IMG/VR virus record: IMGVR_UViG_3300025313_000036
Span: 1-44,106 of that record
Length of the DNA stretch: 44,106 nucleotides
Reading direction: 5' to 3' (one strand)
Origin: a virus
In this document: positions 23,204-29,659 of the stretch, one piece after another
Layout: every line of letters starts with the position of its first letter
Position numbering within the stretch: the stretch's first letter is position 1
Program-made: the position numbers and the translations under genes
Notes under the pieces: model-generated
Databases searched by the model: none
Seen by the model: only the letters and a program-made list of their open reading frames with translations
Told to the model about the DNA's origin: nothing

Positions 23204-24095
23204 CGTACACCCTGAGCGCGCTTTGTAAGATCAATCCTGCCAGTTGCAGATCGGGCTGGACTAAAAAAAGATCGGTCGTCGCAGCTATCTTTGTAGTAAA
23301 GATCAAGGGACCTGGAAGGGGAATAAAGAGCATGTCCGGTTTCATCCGAACCGTATAGATCTGCCAGTCTCGAAAAACGTCGAGGATCGCCAAAAAATGC
23401 CGGCCTGCGATCAAGTAAATATCTCCCTGTTCTGCGTCCCCTTCGCTTGTATGTAAGCCAAAATCCTTGAATTTGTCCAGGAGCAGTCCGCGGGCTTCGT
23501 CCGGCGTCAATTCCTGGTTCATCGCCGCGATAATTGCAGCAATGTTGTTCAGGTCCTGCAAATCCACAGATACGGGCATCGTCGATCCAGTCGGGTCTTC
23601 CAGGGCAAGAGTTTCGAGCACCTTGTAATAGCCCTGCGCATCCCAGAGGCGCATGATCTCGGAGATTTCAAAGTCTCCACCAGACATCGTCAGGTTGTTT
23701 GCGTCGATGGCGTAACTGCGTGCAAGAGCCTTGCTGGCTGCGTCCGTGCCAACGACGAGAGGCATAGCCCAATCCCCTGTCTCGATTACCTTCGCTAATC
23801 CCCTGGGGAGAAGCATCCTTTGCTGCTCCATCTTGAAAAGAGCCTCGATCCTGCCATTGCCGGATTTAATCCCACCATCCCCGCCGGAGACGTTAGTCAA
23901 CTGGCCGTCGAACTTCGGCAAGTCCTGGAACCCATGTTTGACGATAGAGGCGATCACCCCCCCAATGTCGTGCAGCTTCGGGTTTTCGTCCCACAGCAGA
24001 CCAATAGCGTCCTTGACCCTGACCCAGATCAATTGAGGGGGATCATTAAATTCCAGTGTCGAGATATCGAGTTGGCGATCCAACGAGGAAGCCAT
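23178..24095 (-). CDS. ParB-like protein, possible DpdB counterpart
   Basis: I chose ATG 24095 (MASSLDRQLDISTLEFNDPP), which has AAGGGAAAC upstream; a longer frame overlaps the promoter. It has 305 residues. DIGGVIASIVKHGFQDLPKF, GIKSGNGRIEAL (about 75-86) and LARSYAIDANNLTMSGGDFE match the ParB/sulfiredoxin-like fold. In bacterial dpd clusters, a ParB-domain protein with ATPase activity, DpdB, works with DpdA to insert preQ0 into DNA; this one is next to DpdA, which supports that role. Part of the C-terminal half resembles the variable domain of phage ParB-type proteins. It is the first gene after a leftward promoter. Confidence 0.7.
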   Translation of the reverse strand: MASSLDRQLDISTLEFNDPPQLIWVRVKDAIGLLWDENPKLHDIGGVIASIVKHGFQDLPKFDGQLTNVSGGDGGIKSGNGRIEALFKMEQQRMLLPRGLAKVIETGDWAMPLVVGTDAASKALARSYAIDANNLTMSGGDFEISEIMRLWDAQGYYKVLETLALEDPTGSTMPVSVDLQDLNNIAAIIAAMNQELTPDEARGLLLDKFKDFGLHTSEGDAEQGDIYLIAGRHFLAILDVFRDWQIYTVRMKPDMLFIPLPGPLIFTTKIAATTDLFLVQPDLQLAGLILQSALRVYGESAIVKQ

Positions 24096-24125
24096 TTGTT
24101 TCCCTTCTCTGATGTGCCTCTCGGG

Positions 24126-24155
24126 ATGATACATCAGAAATGGGCAACCTGTCAA
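24126..24155 (-). promoter_or_regulatory. Promoter of the modification-terminase operon
   Basis: TTGACA (24150-24155), an 18-nt spacer and TATCAT (24126-24131) on the minus strand. Like the other leftward promoter it has the context TTGACAGGTTG. It lies 30-60 nt before the ParB-like gene and back to back with promoter cassette copy 2. Confidence 0.72.
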
Positions 24156-24176
24156 GAACTGCTGTCAGATTGATAC

Positions 24177-24205
24177 TTGACATATTTTCTCAAATGGGAT
24201 ACAAT
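24177..24205 (+). promoter_or_regulatory. Repeated promoter cassette, copy 2
   Basis: TTGACA (24177-24182), N17, TACAAT (24200-24205), with the leader AGGACAACAGATCAGAGAAA. The 10 nt around the -35 and the leader match copies 1 and 3. It drives the small zinc-ribbon gene and the SymE-like gene. Confidence 0.85.
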
Positions 24206-24243
24206 ATTACCAGGACAACAGATCAGAGAAAGGACAGAGACCA

Positions 24244-24371
24244 ATGACTTGCAAAAACGGTTTTTTAGAGGAAGACGGCTACTGCACCCAATGTGGACAG
24301 AACCATTGGAAGAACCAGAAGAAACGCAGCTACGCCCCCCCTGCCCCGTCTGCAAAGGAAAAAACCAATGA
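24244..24371 (+). pseudogene. Small zinc-ribbon protein, frame broken at a C7 run
   Basis: ATG 24244 follows promoter copy 2 and starts MTCKNGFLEEDGYCTQCGQN. The frame then runs through a C7 run (24335-24341), after which the original frame overlaps the SymE-like gene and loses sense. One more C would switch to the frame that ends RPPCPVCKGKNQ, adding a second CxxC and stopping at 24371 in an ATGA overlap with the next gene. That ending is so tidy that a sequencing error, slippage or phase variation at the C-run is likely. The intended protein would be about 43 residues with five Cys. Function unknown. Confidence 0.55.
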
Positions 24372-24556
24372 AAACAAGGAAACTCAAAATCCAACCAGCA
24401 GGCGACCTGTATCGCCAGGCTACCGGCCAGCAAGCGGAGAAGTCCAGCCTGACGCTCTCCGGGAACTGGCTCCGGGAGCTCGGTTTTTAACCAGGCGAAT
24501 ACGTCATCATAGAAACTAAGCCGGGAGAGGTTACCATCAAAAAAATTGCCCCTTGA
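24368..24556 (+). pseudogene. SymE-like toxin-family protein with an in-frame TAA
   Basis: ATG 24368 gives MKTRKLKIQPAGDLYRQATG, then a SymE/MazE-like core LTLSGNWLRELGF. The next codon is TAA (24488-24490), after which the frame reads PGEYVIIETKPGEVTIKKIA up to TGA 24554-24556. The family consensus is L.LSG.WL...GF.PG..V.VE...G.I.I, so the stop replaces one residue, usually a Lys (AAA to TAA), inside a conserved region. The full protein would be about 62 residues. Nonsense mutation, sequencing error or stop-codon readthrough are all possible. SymE proteins are toxins that act on RNA, or DNA-binding relatives. The final TGA overlaps the -35 of promoter copy 3. Confidence 0.6.
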
Positions 24557-24581
24557 CAAATTTTCTCAAATGGGATACAAT
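24553..24581 (+). promoter_or_regulatory. Repeated promoter cassette, copy 3
   Basis: TTGACA (24553-24558), N17, TACAAT (24576-24581), leader AGGACAACAGATCAAACGAG. It sits 376 nt after copy 2 with near-identical sequence, so the interval may have arisen by duplication of a promoter-gene unit. Confidence 0.85.
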
Positions 24582-24621
24582 ATTACCAGGACAACAGATC
24601 AAACGAGAGGAGACAACGACA

Positions 24622-25099
24622 ATGACCAAGAAATGCTACACCCTACCGACCGGAATGAGTTCCAAAGCTGATCAATGATCTCCTGGAGGCCGGACAGACC
24701 TACTCCGCCAGCCTGCTCAACAAGAACCTGTTCGATTGGGCACGCTACCAGATCCGCAATGACCTGGGATGCGATATCTTCGGCGCACTGGTGTACGAGT
24801 TGGAAACAGTCGCTACCCTGCATGGGGAAACAGCCGATCTCCGAAGGGAAATTGAAGTCTTCTCGACCCGTTACGATGAGCGTATAAAACTCTATGAGGA
24901 GCGCATCAAGCAATATGAGGATCGGATCGAAGCACAGAAAAGCAACAACAATTTCATCTCGGAGCAGTTCGAAAAATGGCGCGATATCGCAGAACAGAGA
25001 TACGCCGAGGCCGTTGAAGCACAGCGACAGGTGCAAGACCTGGAGTTGGCAGTCATCCGGCTCAAAGCTAAGCTGTACGACCTGGAGGTGACCAAGTAA
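24622..25099 (+). pseudogene. Coiled-coil protein with an apparent +1 frameshift near its start
   Basis: ATG 24622 has a GAGAGGAG ribosome-binding site and starts MTKKCYTLPTGMSSK, but the frame ends at TGA after 18 codons. Removing one A at 24664-24666 gives MTKKCYTLPTGMSSKLINDL..., which then runs open to TAA 25099 with about 158 residues. The downstream part is a long Glu/Lys/Arg-rich coiled coil (YDERIKLYEERIKQYEDRIE, QQVQDLEL). A single-base insertion, error or programmed +1 shift must be involved. The coding character downstream is strong. No function is recognised. Confidence 0.6.
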
Positions 25100-25113
25100 A
25101 GAGATACCAGAAG

Positions 25114-25230
25114 AGGAGCGCCGGAGCTGCCTTCCCGGCGCTCCTCCTGGCTTCGCCGGTTCCTGCCCGCTGCCTCAGGGCGACAAAGAGGCGATGGGGA
25201 TGAGAGCCACGACATCCCCGGCGGGCAGGA
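25114..25230 (+). ncRNA. Structured RNA element: 11-bp hairpin plus three-way junction
   Basis: Bases 25114-25124 pair perfectly with 25135-25145 (11 bp). Then an outer 10-bp stem (25161-25170 with 25221-25230) encloses two hairpins, GCCTC/GAGGC (25172-25176 with 25188-25192) and GGGGATG/CATCCCC (25196-25202 with 25213-25219), forming a three-way junction. The region lies in the 160-nt gap between two genes, on the same strand as both. It has no U-tract, so it is not a terminator. The two junction loops are not ones I know from a riboswitch class. Confidence 0.55.
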
Positions 25231-25260
25231 GCTTACGAGACTCCAGAAAGGGAGAACAAG

Positions 25261-25524
25261 ATGACAGAGAACGAAATGACGAATGGGGTAATAATCCTGG
25301 TCAAAGGAATGAGCTTTCCCCCGGGAACCAGAGTTGAGCGTGTCGGGGATTGGGTGTGGATCACCTTCCCCGAAAAGCCTTCCCTGGAGACCAGGGCAGC
25401 GTTGATCTCAGCCGGGTTTCACTGGATCGCCAAGCGCAGATCATGGGCGCATAACTGCGGCGTCAGGAGCGGCGGGAGCGAGAAAGATCCGAGGGAGAAA
25501 TACGAAACGGAGGTAATGCTATGA
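25261..25524 (+). CDS. Small protein of unknown function, 87 aa
   Basis: ATG 25261 with AAAGGGAGAAC upstream. It encodes MTENEMTNGVIILVKGMSFP and later RAALISAGFHWIAKRRSWAH, a Trp-rich segment seen in small phage proteins with HARP-like or RNA/DNA-binding features. No firm family. It has a 4-nt ATGA overlap with the next gene. Confidence 0.6.
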   Translation: MTENEMTNGVIILVKGMSFPPGTRVERVGDWVWITFPEKPSLETRAALISAGFHWIAKRRSWAHNCGVRSGGSEKDPREKYETEVML

Positions 25525-25931
25525 AATTTCATGTCCTGGGAGAAAGACCCAAAATGACGCCGAATGGCATCGCCATCCCCGCGGAGTGGACCATCTTCAA
25601 CGCCCCGCGACCGCTTTATGCCGGGAGCGTGACCATCCAAAACGAGGCGGGTGTATCGGTAGAAAAATACCTGGAATGGCAAGGGAAATTCCTGCACGGC
25701 ATTTTCTATGCAGCCGTGGGACCCAATAACAGTTACGCCATCAAGCGCAACCAGGAGCTTGACGGGTGGGAGATCGTTTATCACAGCCGCGATTACCTCA
25801 TGGCCTGGGCGCAACGATATTATGAAACCCACTATCAGATCGAGGATATCACCCAGCACGAGGCGTTCGACGAGCGCCATGTATTGAGCTTCGTACTCGA
25901 TAAACTTCAAGAACAAGAAAGGGAAATGTAA
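25521..25931 (+). CDS. Protein of unknown function, 136 aa
   Basis: It encodes MKFHVLGERPKMTPNGIAIP, a mixed beta-helix protein with aromatic-rich segments (LEWQGKFLHGIFYAAVGPNN, WAQRYYETHYQIEDITQHEA). No motif is recognised. Coupled to both neighbours. Confidence 0.6.
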   Translation: MKFHVLGERPKMTPNGIAIPAEWTIFNAPRPLYAGSVTIQNEAGVSVEKYLEWQGKFLHGIFYAAVGPNNSYAIKRNQELDGWEIVYHSRDYLMAWAQRYYETHYQIEDITQHEAFDERHVLSFVLDKLQEQEREM

Positions 25932-25933
25932 AA

Positions 25934-26377
25934 ATGAATACCAGAGGGCGGATTCAAGCAACAATCCTGTTTATAGCAATCTTGATTTTGGCGGCGCAGA
26001 GTACGGTCAGCGCTGCCTGCCCCGGCTGTCCGGTTCCCACAAAAACCGTTCAGCCGAGCACGACCCATACGGAGACGCCGATCCCCAGCCTGACGGCAAC
26101 GGAGACAGTCATCCCCAGTCTAACGGCAACAGCCAGTCCGGACCCAACAGCGACGGAAACGGTCGTTCCCAGCTTGACGGCGACGGCCACAGTAAGCGAT
26201 AATCCAATCGGCGAAACGCCGCAACCAAAAGCAACCGTCACTGCCCTGCCCGAGACCGGGATATTCGATGGTGACATCGGATTCAACGGGCTGGTACTGC
26301 TCGGACTGGCGTTTGCTGGACTGGCGCTGATTGCCAGGGCGATCAGGACAGAGGTAAATCGTGTACGTCGTAACTGA
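25934..26377 (+). CDS. LPETG sortase-anchored surface protein with Thr/Pro-rich stalk
   Basis: It has 147 residues. An N-terminal signal peptide (about 1-27, ILFIAILILAAQSTVSA) is followed by CPGCP and a low-complexity stalk in which TET(V/I)(I/V)PSLTATA-like units repeat three or four times (about 45-90). LPETG lies at 105-109, followed by a membrane segment (118-135) and the positive tail NRVRRN. This is the textbook cell-wall sorting signal, so the protein would be linked to peptidoglycan by a host sortase. The stalk is probably O-glycosylated or extended. Being made during infection, it could block phage adsorption or alter the host surface. The start ATG is 2 nt after the previous stop. 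Confidence 0.8.
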   Translation: MNTRGRIQATILFIAILILAAQSTVSAACPGCPVPTKTVQPSTTHTETPIPSLTATETVIPSLTATASPDPTATETVVPSLTATATVSDNPIGETPQPKATVTALPETGIFDGDIGFNGLVLLGLAFAGLALIARAIRTEVNRVRRN

Positions 26378-26567
26378 GACTGCGTTCATTGCCATGTTCA
26401 TCCTGGCAGGGATCGGGCTTTTGACGCTCATGGTCATCGCTGATCGCGAGCTTGCCCGTGTCGATTGGCACTCCCTGTTCCAAAAAATCCTAAAGCAGAT
26501 AATTGAAACCCTCCTGACTGTCGCTGATACTCTGGAGGAAAAAATCGACGAAAGGACAAAACCATGA
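26361..26567 (+). CDS. Small single-pass membrane protein, 68 aa
   Basis: The start is GTG 26361 (MYVVTETAFIAMFILAGIGL) with AGAGGTAA upstream. One hydrophobic segment (about 7-27) is followed by a charged amphipathic helix (FQKILKQIIETLLTVADTLE). It overlaps the LPETG gene by 17 nt and the next gene by 4 nt. No function is known; the pairing with a surface protein may be functional. Confidence 0.6.
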   Translation: MYVVTETAFIAMFILAGIGLLTLMVIADRELARVDWHSLFQKILKQIIETLLTVADTLEEKIDERTKP

Positions 26568-27274
26568 ACCTGAGAAAAATAGCTCTTGAGGAATGGGCAA
26601 AAACCCAGCATGACCGCGAAGAACGGGACAGCGAGGATCGCGAAAGATTCCGAGCCTACGCTGCAAGGAAGCTCTCTGATATGCTGAGGGTAGATGCTCA
26701 AGAGATCATCAAGAACGTAAACCTGGACAACCAATTCCTGGTCGGGGAGCTGCTTATCCAGGCTAGGCGCGTCGCTTCGGGCGAAGTTGATTTCAGAATC
26801 CTTCTCCCCTGCCCCGACTGTGGACTCAACGTCTGGTCACGCCCGTTCTACGGGCTGAGCGACCTGGGAGAGGTCATCGAGAACAGCATCACCGATTATA
26901 CGCACGTCTGCAGAAGTGAAGCTGTCCACAAACCGAGCTGGATGATCACCAGCGATGAAATCGACATTGCGTATAACGAGCTGCTTACCGCAACCGTATC
27001 CCACCGCAAGGCGCAGACGGAGTACCAGGATCACCGCGAGGCCCGTAAGAAAACCTACCTGCTCAAGCTCGCCTCCGGGGAGATCGTCGGCAAAAACGAG
27101 AACGAGCGCGAGGCTGCCCACCGAGCCTTCGATCCCCTGCTTTACGCGGACGAGGAAACTGCCCGCGAGTTCGCCGCCAATGCAGAATTGACTTACGAGA
27201 TGGCAAAAATCCGTGTTGGGCGCATCCGCGCCCTGCTCGCCTTTGCCCGCCTTGATATCCTGCCGGAGCCATGA
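26564..27274 (+). CDS. Protein with a CPDCG zinc site and helical C-terminus, 236 aa
   Basis: It encodes MNLRKIALEEWAKTQHDREE, then LLPCPDCGLNVWSRPF, a single CxxC half-site with HVC further on that may complete a zinc knuckle. The C-terminal 100 residues are helical, with SGEIVGKNENEREAAHRAF and regularly spaced Glu/Arg, a pattern seen in phage proteins that start with Gly-Lys-Asn then ER.A. Function unknown. Its 3' end contains a promoter. Confidence 0.6.
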   Translation: MNLRKIALEEWAKTQHDREERDSEDRERFRAYAARKLSDMLRVDAQEIIKNVNLDNQFLVGELLIQARRVASGEVDFRILLPCPDCGLNVWSRPFYGLSDLGEVIENSITDYTHVCRSEAVHKPSWMITSDEIDIAYNELLTATVSHRKAQTEYQDHREARKKTYLLKLASGEIVGKNENEREAAHRAFDPLLYADEETAREFAANAELTYEMAKIRVGRIRALLAFARLDILPEP

Positions 27275-27280
27275 TATAAT
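27252..27280 (+). promoter_or_regulatory. Promoter with extended -10 at the end of the 236-aa gene
   Basis: TTGATA (27252-27257), N17, TGaTATAAT (27272-27280). It would start a transcript near 27287 that meets a strong hairpin 40-70 nt later, so it probably makes a small RNA instead of an mRNA. Confidence 0.65.
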
Positions 27281-27286
27281 TACTGC

Positions 27287-27358
27287 CGTCTGTCTCCGTG
27301 GGGGCGAGACTGATCTGTGTCCTAGCCCGGCGGCTTGATCCCCGCCGGGCGCTTCTTT
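27287..27358 (+). ncRNA. Candidate small RNA ending in a 9-bp terminator hairpin
   Basis: The stretch from the promoter above to a GC-rich stem GCCCGGCGG/CCGCCGGGC (27325-27350) followed by GCTTCTTTG is about 70 nt and contains no gene. An internal GTCTC/GAGAC stem may form near 27293-27310. The terminator also separates the upstream operon from promoter copy 4. A short stand-alone RNA is inferred, not shown. Confidence 0.5.
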
Positions 27359-27372
27359 GTCAAGATTGCCCC

Positions 27373-27401
27373 TTGACATATTTTCTAATCTAGGCTATAA
27401 T
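27373..27401 (+). promoter_or_regulatory. Repeated promoter cassette, copy 4
   Basis: TTGACA (27373-27378), N17, TATAAT (27396-27401), leader AGGACAACAGATCAAACGAA with GAAGGAGACC, a complete Shine-Dalgarno. The gene it should drive (28651) has been separated from this leader by an IS insertion. Confidence 0.85.
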
Positions 27402-27438
27402 AAATTCAGGACAACAGATCAAACGAAGGAGACCTAAG

Positions 27439-28645
27439 TAAACTACGTCCCCGCTGAAGCGGGGAGCATTTGGACCTAACCCGAAAGGATTGATCCCAAC
27501 GGTTGGTTTACAACAGCCCTGGCTGCAATATTTACAGCCGCATTGTGGTCCGCTGGCGCAGAGTAACCACAGGACACACAGGAGAAAGTAGATTGATTGG
27601 GTCGATTTGCTTTATCAACACAACCACATACCGGACAAGTCTGGCTTGTGTATTTCGGATCAACGAAGATCACCGGAACACCCGCCAGCTCAGCCTTGTA
27701 AGCAATATAGCTCCGAAGCTGATAGAACGACCAGTTAGCGTGCTTGCTTCTCTGCTTGCGTCTAACAGGAGCCTCACGGATTCCGCTCAAATCTTCAAGA
27801 GCGATAGCCCGTTGAGTGTCTTGCGCTTTTTGAACAAGACGCTTGCTGATCGTGTGGTTGGTATTACTTTGAAACCTGGCCTGCTTGCCGGAGATTTTCT
27901 TGAGTTTATGTTTTGCCGATTTGGTTTGCTTCTTCTGAAGGTTCTTACGGCGATGCTCGAATTTGCGGCGGTTATCATCGACTACCTCGCCGGTGAACTG
28001 CTCACCGTCGCTATCAACTGCCAGATTGACTATTCCAAGATCACAACCGAGAACGTCGTGAACGTCCTGCGGTTCTGGCGTCTCAACGTCACAGGTGGCA
28101 AGCAAGTAGAAATCGCCTTTGATAAGAGCGAGATCGCTTTCTCCACGCTGGCCCTGAAGCATCTCTTTTTGTCTTGCCCCGCAAACAAACGAGACGCGCT
28201 GGCGACCTTCGACCGTCCAGATCGAGACCTCATACAGGTCAACGTACCACTTAAGAATACGACTATCGAAAGCAATCGCTCCGGTCGATTTAAAAGTCCG
28301 TCTCACTTTTCGGTCGATCTTATAGCTGTCAACAACCTTGGAGATGCAGCGGATAACAACCTGAGCGGTGAGGTTGAATTGTTCACGAACGTCGTAGTAA
28401 ACCAATTTGTGCAGCGGTACACGGGAAAATCTTTTATGCTCCCATGCCTGTTCGGAAATATAGTTGCAAGCAGCATTAGCCGTCTCAAGCGTTTGTTTGA
28501 GAGCAGAGAATTGTTCAGGTGTTGGTTGAAGCTTGACCTTTGCGGTGAGTTTCATACCCGTATTATATCACAGTTCGTCAATCTGTTGAAAGTAAAGGAG
28601 GCCGCTTTCCTCTCCCCCATGAATGGGGGAGTGTCCAGCGGAATT
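27439..28645 (-). mobile_element. IS200/IS605-type (IS1341-like) element carrying tnpB only
   Basis: About 1.2 kb with tnpB on the minus strand. The end after tnpB (27449-27464) has a CCCCGCT/AGCGGGG hairpin and the other end (28612-28631) a CTCCCCCAT/ATGGGGGAG hairpin; subterminal hairpins and no inverted repeats are typical of this family. No tnpA is present, so movement would need a transposase in trans. The tip between the start-side hairpin and the flank has AGAAAAA. The exact ends are approximate. The transposon-end RNA after tnpB would contain the guide (omega) RNA. It separates a promoter-leader with its ribosome-binding site from the next gene's ATG. Confidence 0.78.
27476..28555 (-). 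CDS. tnpB: TnpB RNA-guided nuclease
   Basis: It has 359 residues, within the 350-420 range of TnpB. The start is MKLTAKVKLQPTPEQFSALK. The RuvC-like site is complete: GCDLGIVNLAV (Asp172), IALEDLSGIR (Glu254), and ADHNAAVNIA (Asp336). A four-Cys zinc ribbon, TCPVCG...SCVSCG (307, 310, 326, 329), lies between. TnpB uses an RNA from the element's end to cut DNA next to a target-adjacent motif, which retains the element. A TGATATAAT extended -10 lies before the ATG on this strand. Because all catalytic residues are intact, the nuclease may be active. Confidence 0.9.
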   Translation of the reverse strand: MKLTAKVKLQPTPEQFSALKQTLETANAACNYISEQAWEHKRFSRVPLHKLVYYDVREQFNLTAQVVIRCISKVVDSYKIDRKVRRTFKSTGAIAFDSRILKWYVDLYEVSIWTVEGRQRVSFVCGARQKEMLQGQRGESDLALIKGDFYLLATCDVETPEPQDVHDVLGCDLGIVNLAVDSDGEQFTGEVVDDNRRKFEHRRKNLQKKQTKSAKHKLKKISGKQARFQSNTNHTISKRLVQKAQDTQRAIALEDLSGIREAPVRRKQRSKHANWSFYQLRSYIAYKAELAGVPVIFVDPKYTSQTCPVCGCVDKANRPNQSTFSCVSCGYSAPADHNAAVNIAARAVVNQPLGSILSG

Positions 28646-28650
28646 TTTCT

Positions 28651-28905
28651 ATGACTACCACAATCGAGTACCACCAGGCAATGATCAAAACCACTCTGGT
28701 CAACGTAAGTCTGGAGCTTCCCGAATACGAGGGGCGCTCCTGGAGCGATGCGGAGATCAAAGAGGTCCTGGCGGGCGTAAAGCTGCCGGAGAATTTAGAA
28801 CTCGGCCAGGCCCGCTTAGTTAATCTGGCTATCGGCTTCGTTACGATCAAAGACAACCAGGCGCATGTGCCCTGTGCACTGCGCTTCGAGGAAATCATCG
28901 GGTAA
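28651..28905 (+). CDS. Small protein of unknown function, 84 aa
   Basis: ATG 28651 encodes MTTTIEYHQAMIKTTLVNVS. There is no Shine-Dalgarno before this ATG because IS sequence lies directly upstream. The likely original start site is split from its leader at 27373-27437. An internal ATG at 28681 (MIKTTLVNVSLE) could be used. The protein has a beta-helix pattern but no named domain. Confidence 0.55.
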   Translation: MTTTIEYHQAMIKTTLVNVSLELPEYEGRSWSDAEIKEVLAGVKLPENLELGQARLVNLAIGFVTIKDNQAHVPCALRFEEIIG

Positions 28906-28915
28906 GAGGCTTAAA

Positions 28916-29182
28916 ATGGACGCAGTAAAACTCTTGTGTGAAGAAACAATGAAAGCAGCAGTCCTGATCCTGCGTGATCGGGGAATTGCCAACGGAGCAG
29001 ACCCCGCCAAGTTATCCGCTGACCTGCGATCCACGTTACGTGCAGAGATCGACCGGGTAATGGCTGAATGGCAAGAGGCTATTGGTGCTAACCTGGGTGA
29101 GGCCTGGCTGCGAGAGATGATGAATATCCAGTGCAACGAACTGGCGCTCAAGGCGCTGCGTGCCGGGGAATGGATCAGTTGA
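28916..29182 (+). CDS. Helical protein of unknown function, 88 aa
   Basis: ATG 28916 with AGAGGCTT upstream encodes MDAVKLLCEETMKAAVLILR, all-helical with conserved Trp/Glu content. It overlaps the next gene by 13 nt. No family is recognised. Confidence 0.58.
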   Translation: MDAVKLLCEETMKAAVLILRDRGIANGADPAKLSADLRSTLRAEIDRVMAEWQEAIGANLGEAWLREMMNIQCNELALKALRAGEWIS

Positions 29183-29640
29183 TCACTCCGTACAATCCCA
29201 AAGGTGACATGGTCAAAGAAATCCTGGGGCGTCCTGTCGAGCTCCGCATGGTCATATTCGTTCACTCCCTGACCTGCACCGAGAGGACAGCCCGAATGGA
29301 GATGGAGCGTGCCGAGTGGGAGGCGACCTGGCCTCGTTACTGCCGGTCATGTGGCGGCTACGGGACAATGGAGTCCGGCGGCGACTGGGTCCCTTACGGC
29401 TCAGGGAATACGCGACTTCCATCCTACCCTGAACCCTGCTCGACCTGCGGCGAAGCCGGTCTTTGCCCCCGCTGCGGAGAACAGGTTGCCCACGACGCCG
29501 AATCTTCGGAGAACTTCTTTGAAGGCGAGGCCGCCTGCCCGTTCTGCGGTTGGTGCTGGGGAAAGAATCCCGGCGATGTTCTCCCTGAGGAACCGGAGTG
29601 CCACTGCTTCGAAATGGCGCACGGGTTCAGGGATTATTAG
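29170..29640 (+). CDS. Multi-zinc-ribbon protein, about 156 aa
   Basis: It starts at ATG 29170 (MDQLITPYNPKGDMVKEILG) or possibly 29209. It holds a series of Cys pairs: CRSCGG, CSTCGEAGLCPRCG, CPFCGWCWG and CHC, which suggest two or three zinc ribbons with more than a dozen Cys. Zinc-ribbon proteins of this kind often bind nucleic acids. It lies in an accessory gene cluster. No family name. Confidence 0.62.
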   Translation: MDQLITPYNPKGDMVKEILGRPVELRMVIFVHSLTCTERTARMEMERAEWEATWPRYCRSCGGYGTMESGGDWVPYGSGNTRLPSYPEPCSTCGEAGLCPRCGEQVAHDAESSENFFEGEAACPFCGWCWGKNPGDVLPEEPECHCFEMAHGFRDY

Positions 29641-29659
29641 AAACGAGAGGAGTCACGAC

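Noticed and set aside
19460-24095. A complete preQ0 synthesis pathway (FolE, QueE, QueC) in the phage
   Set aside because: No FolE or QueC-like gene is present and the QueE-like protein has no Fe-S motif. A salvage route through the transporter is better supported.
25114-25230. preQ1 riboswitch, given the deazaguanine genes
   Set aside because: Known preQ1-I, -II and -III aptamers have pseudoknot folds with short loops; the three-way junction here does not match, and the RNA is on the other strand from the modification operon.
27503-28654. A 383-residue plus-strand frame across the tnpB element
   Set aside because: It is antisense to tnpB, which has all RuvC and zinc-ribbon residues. The plus-strand translation has no motif.
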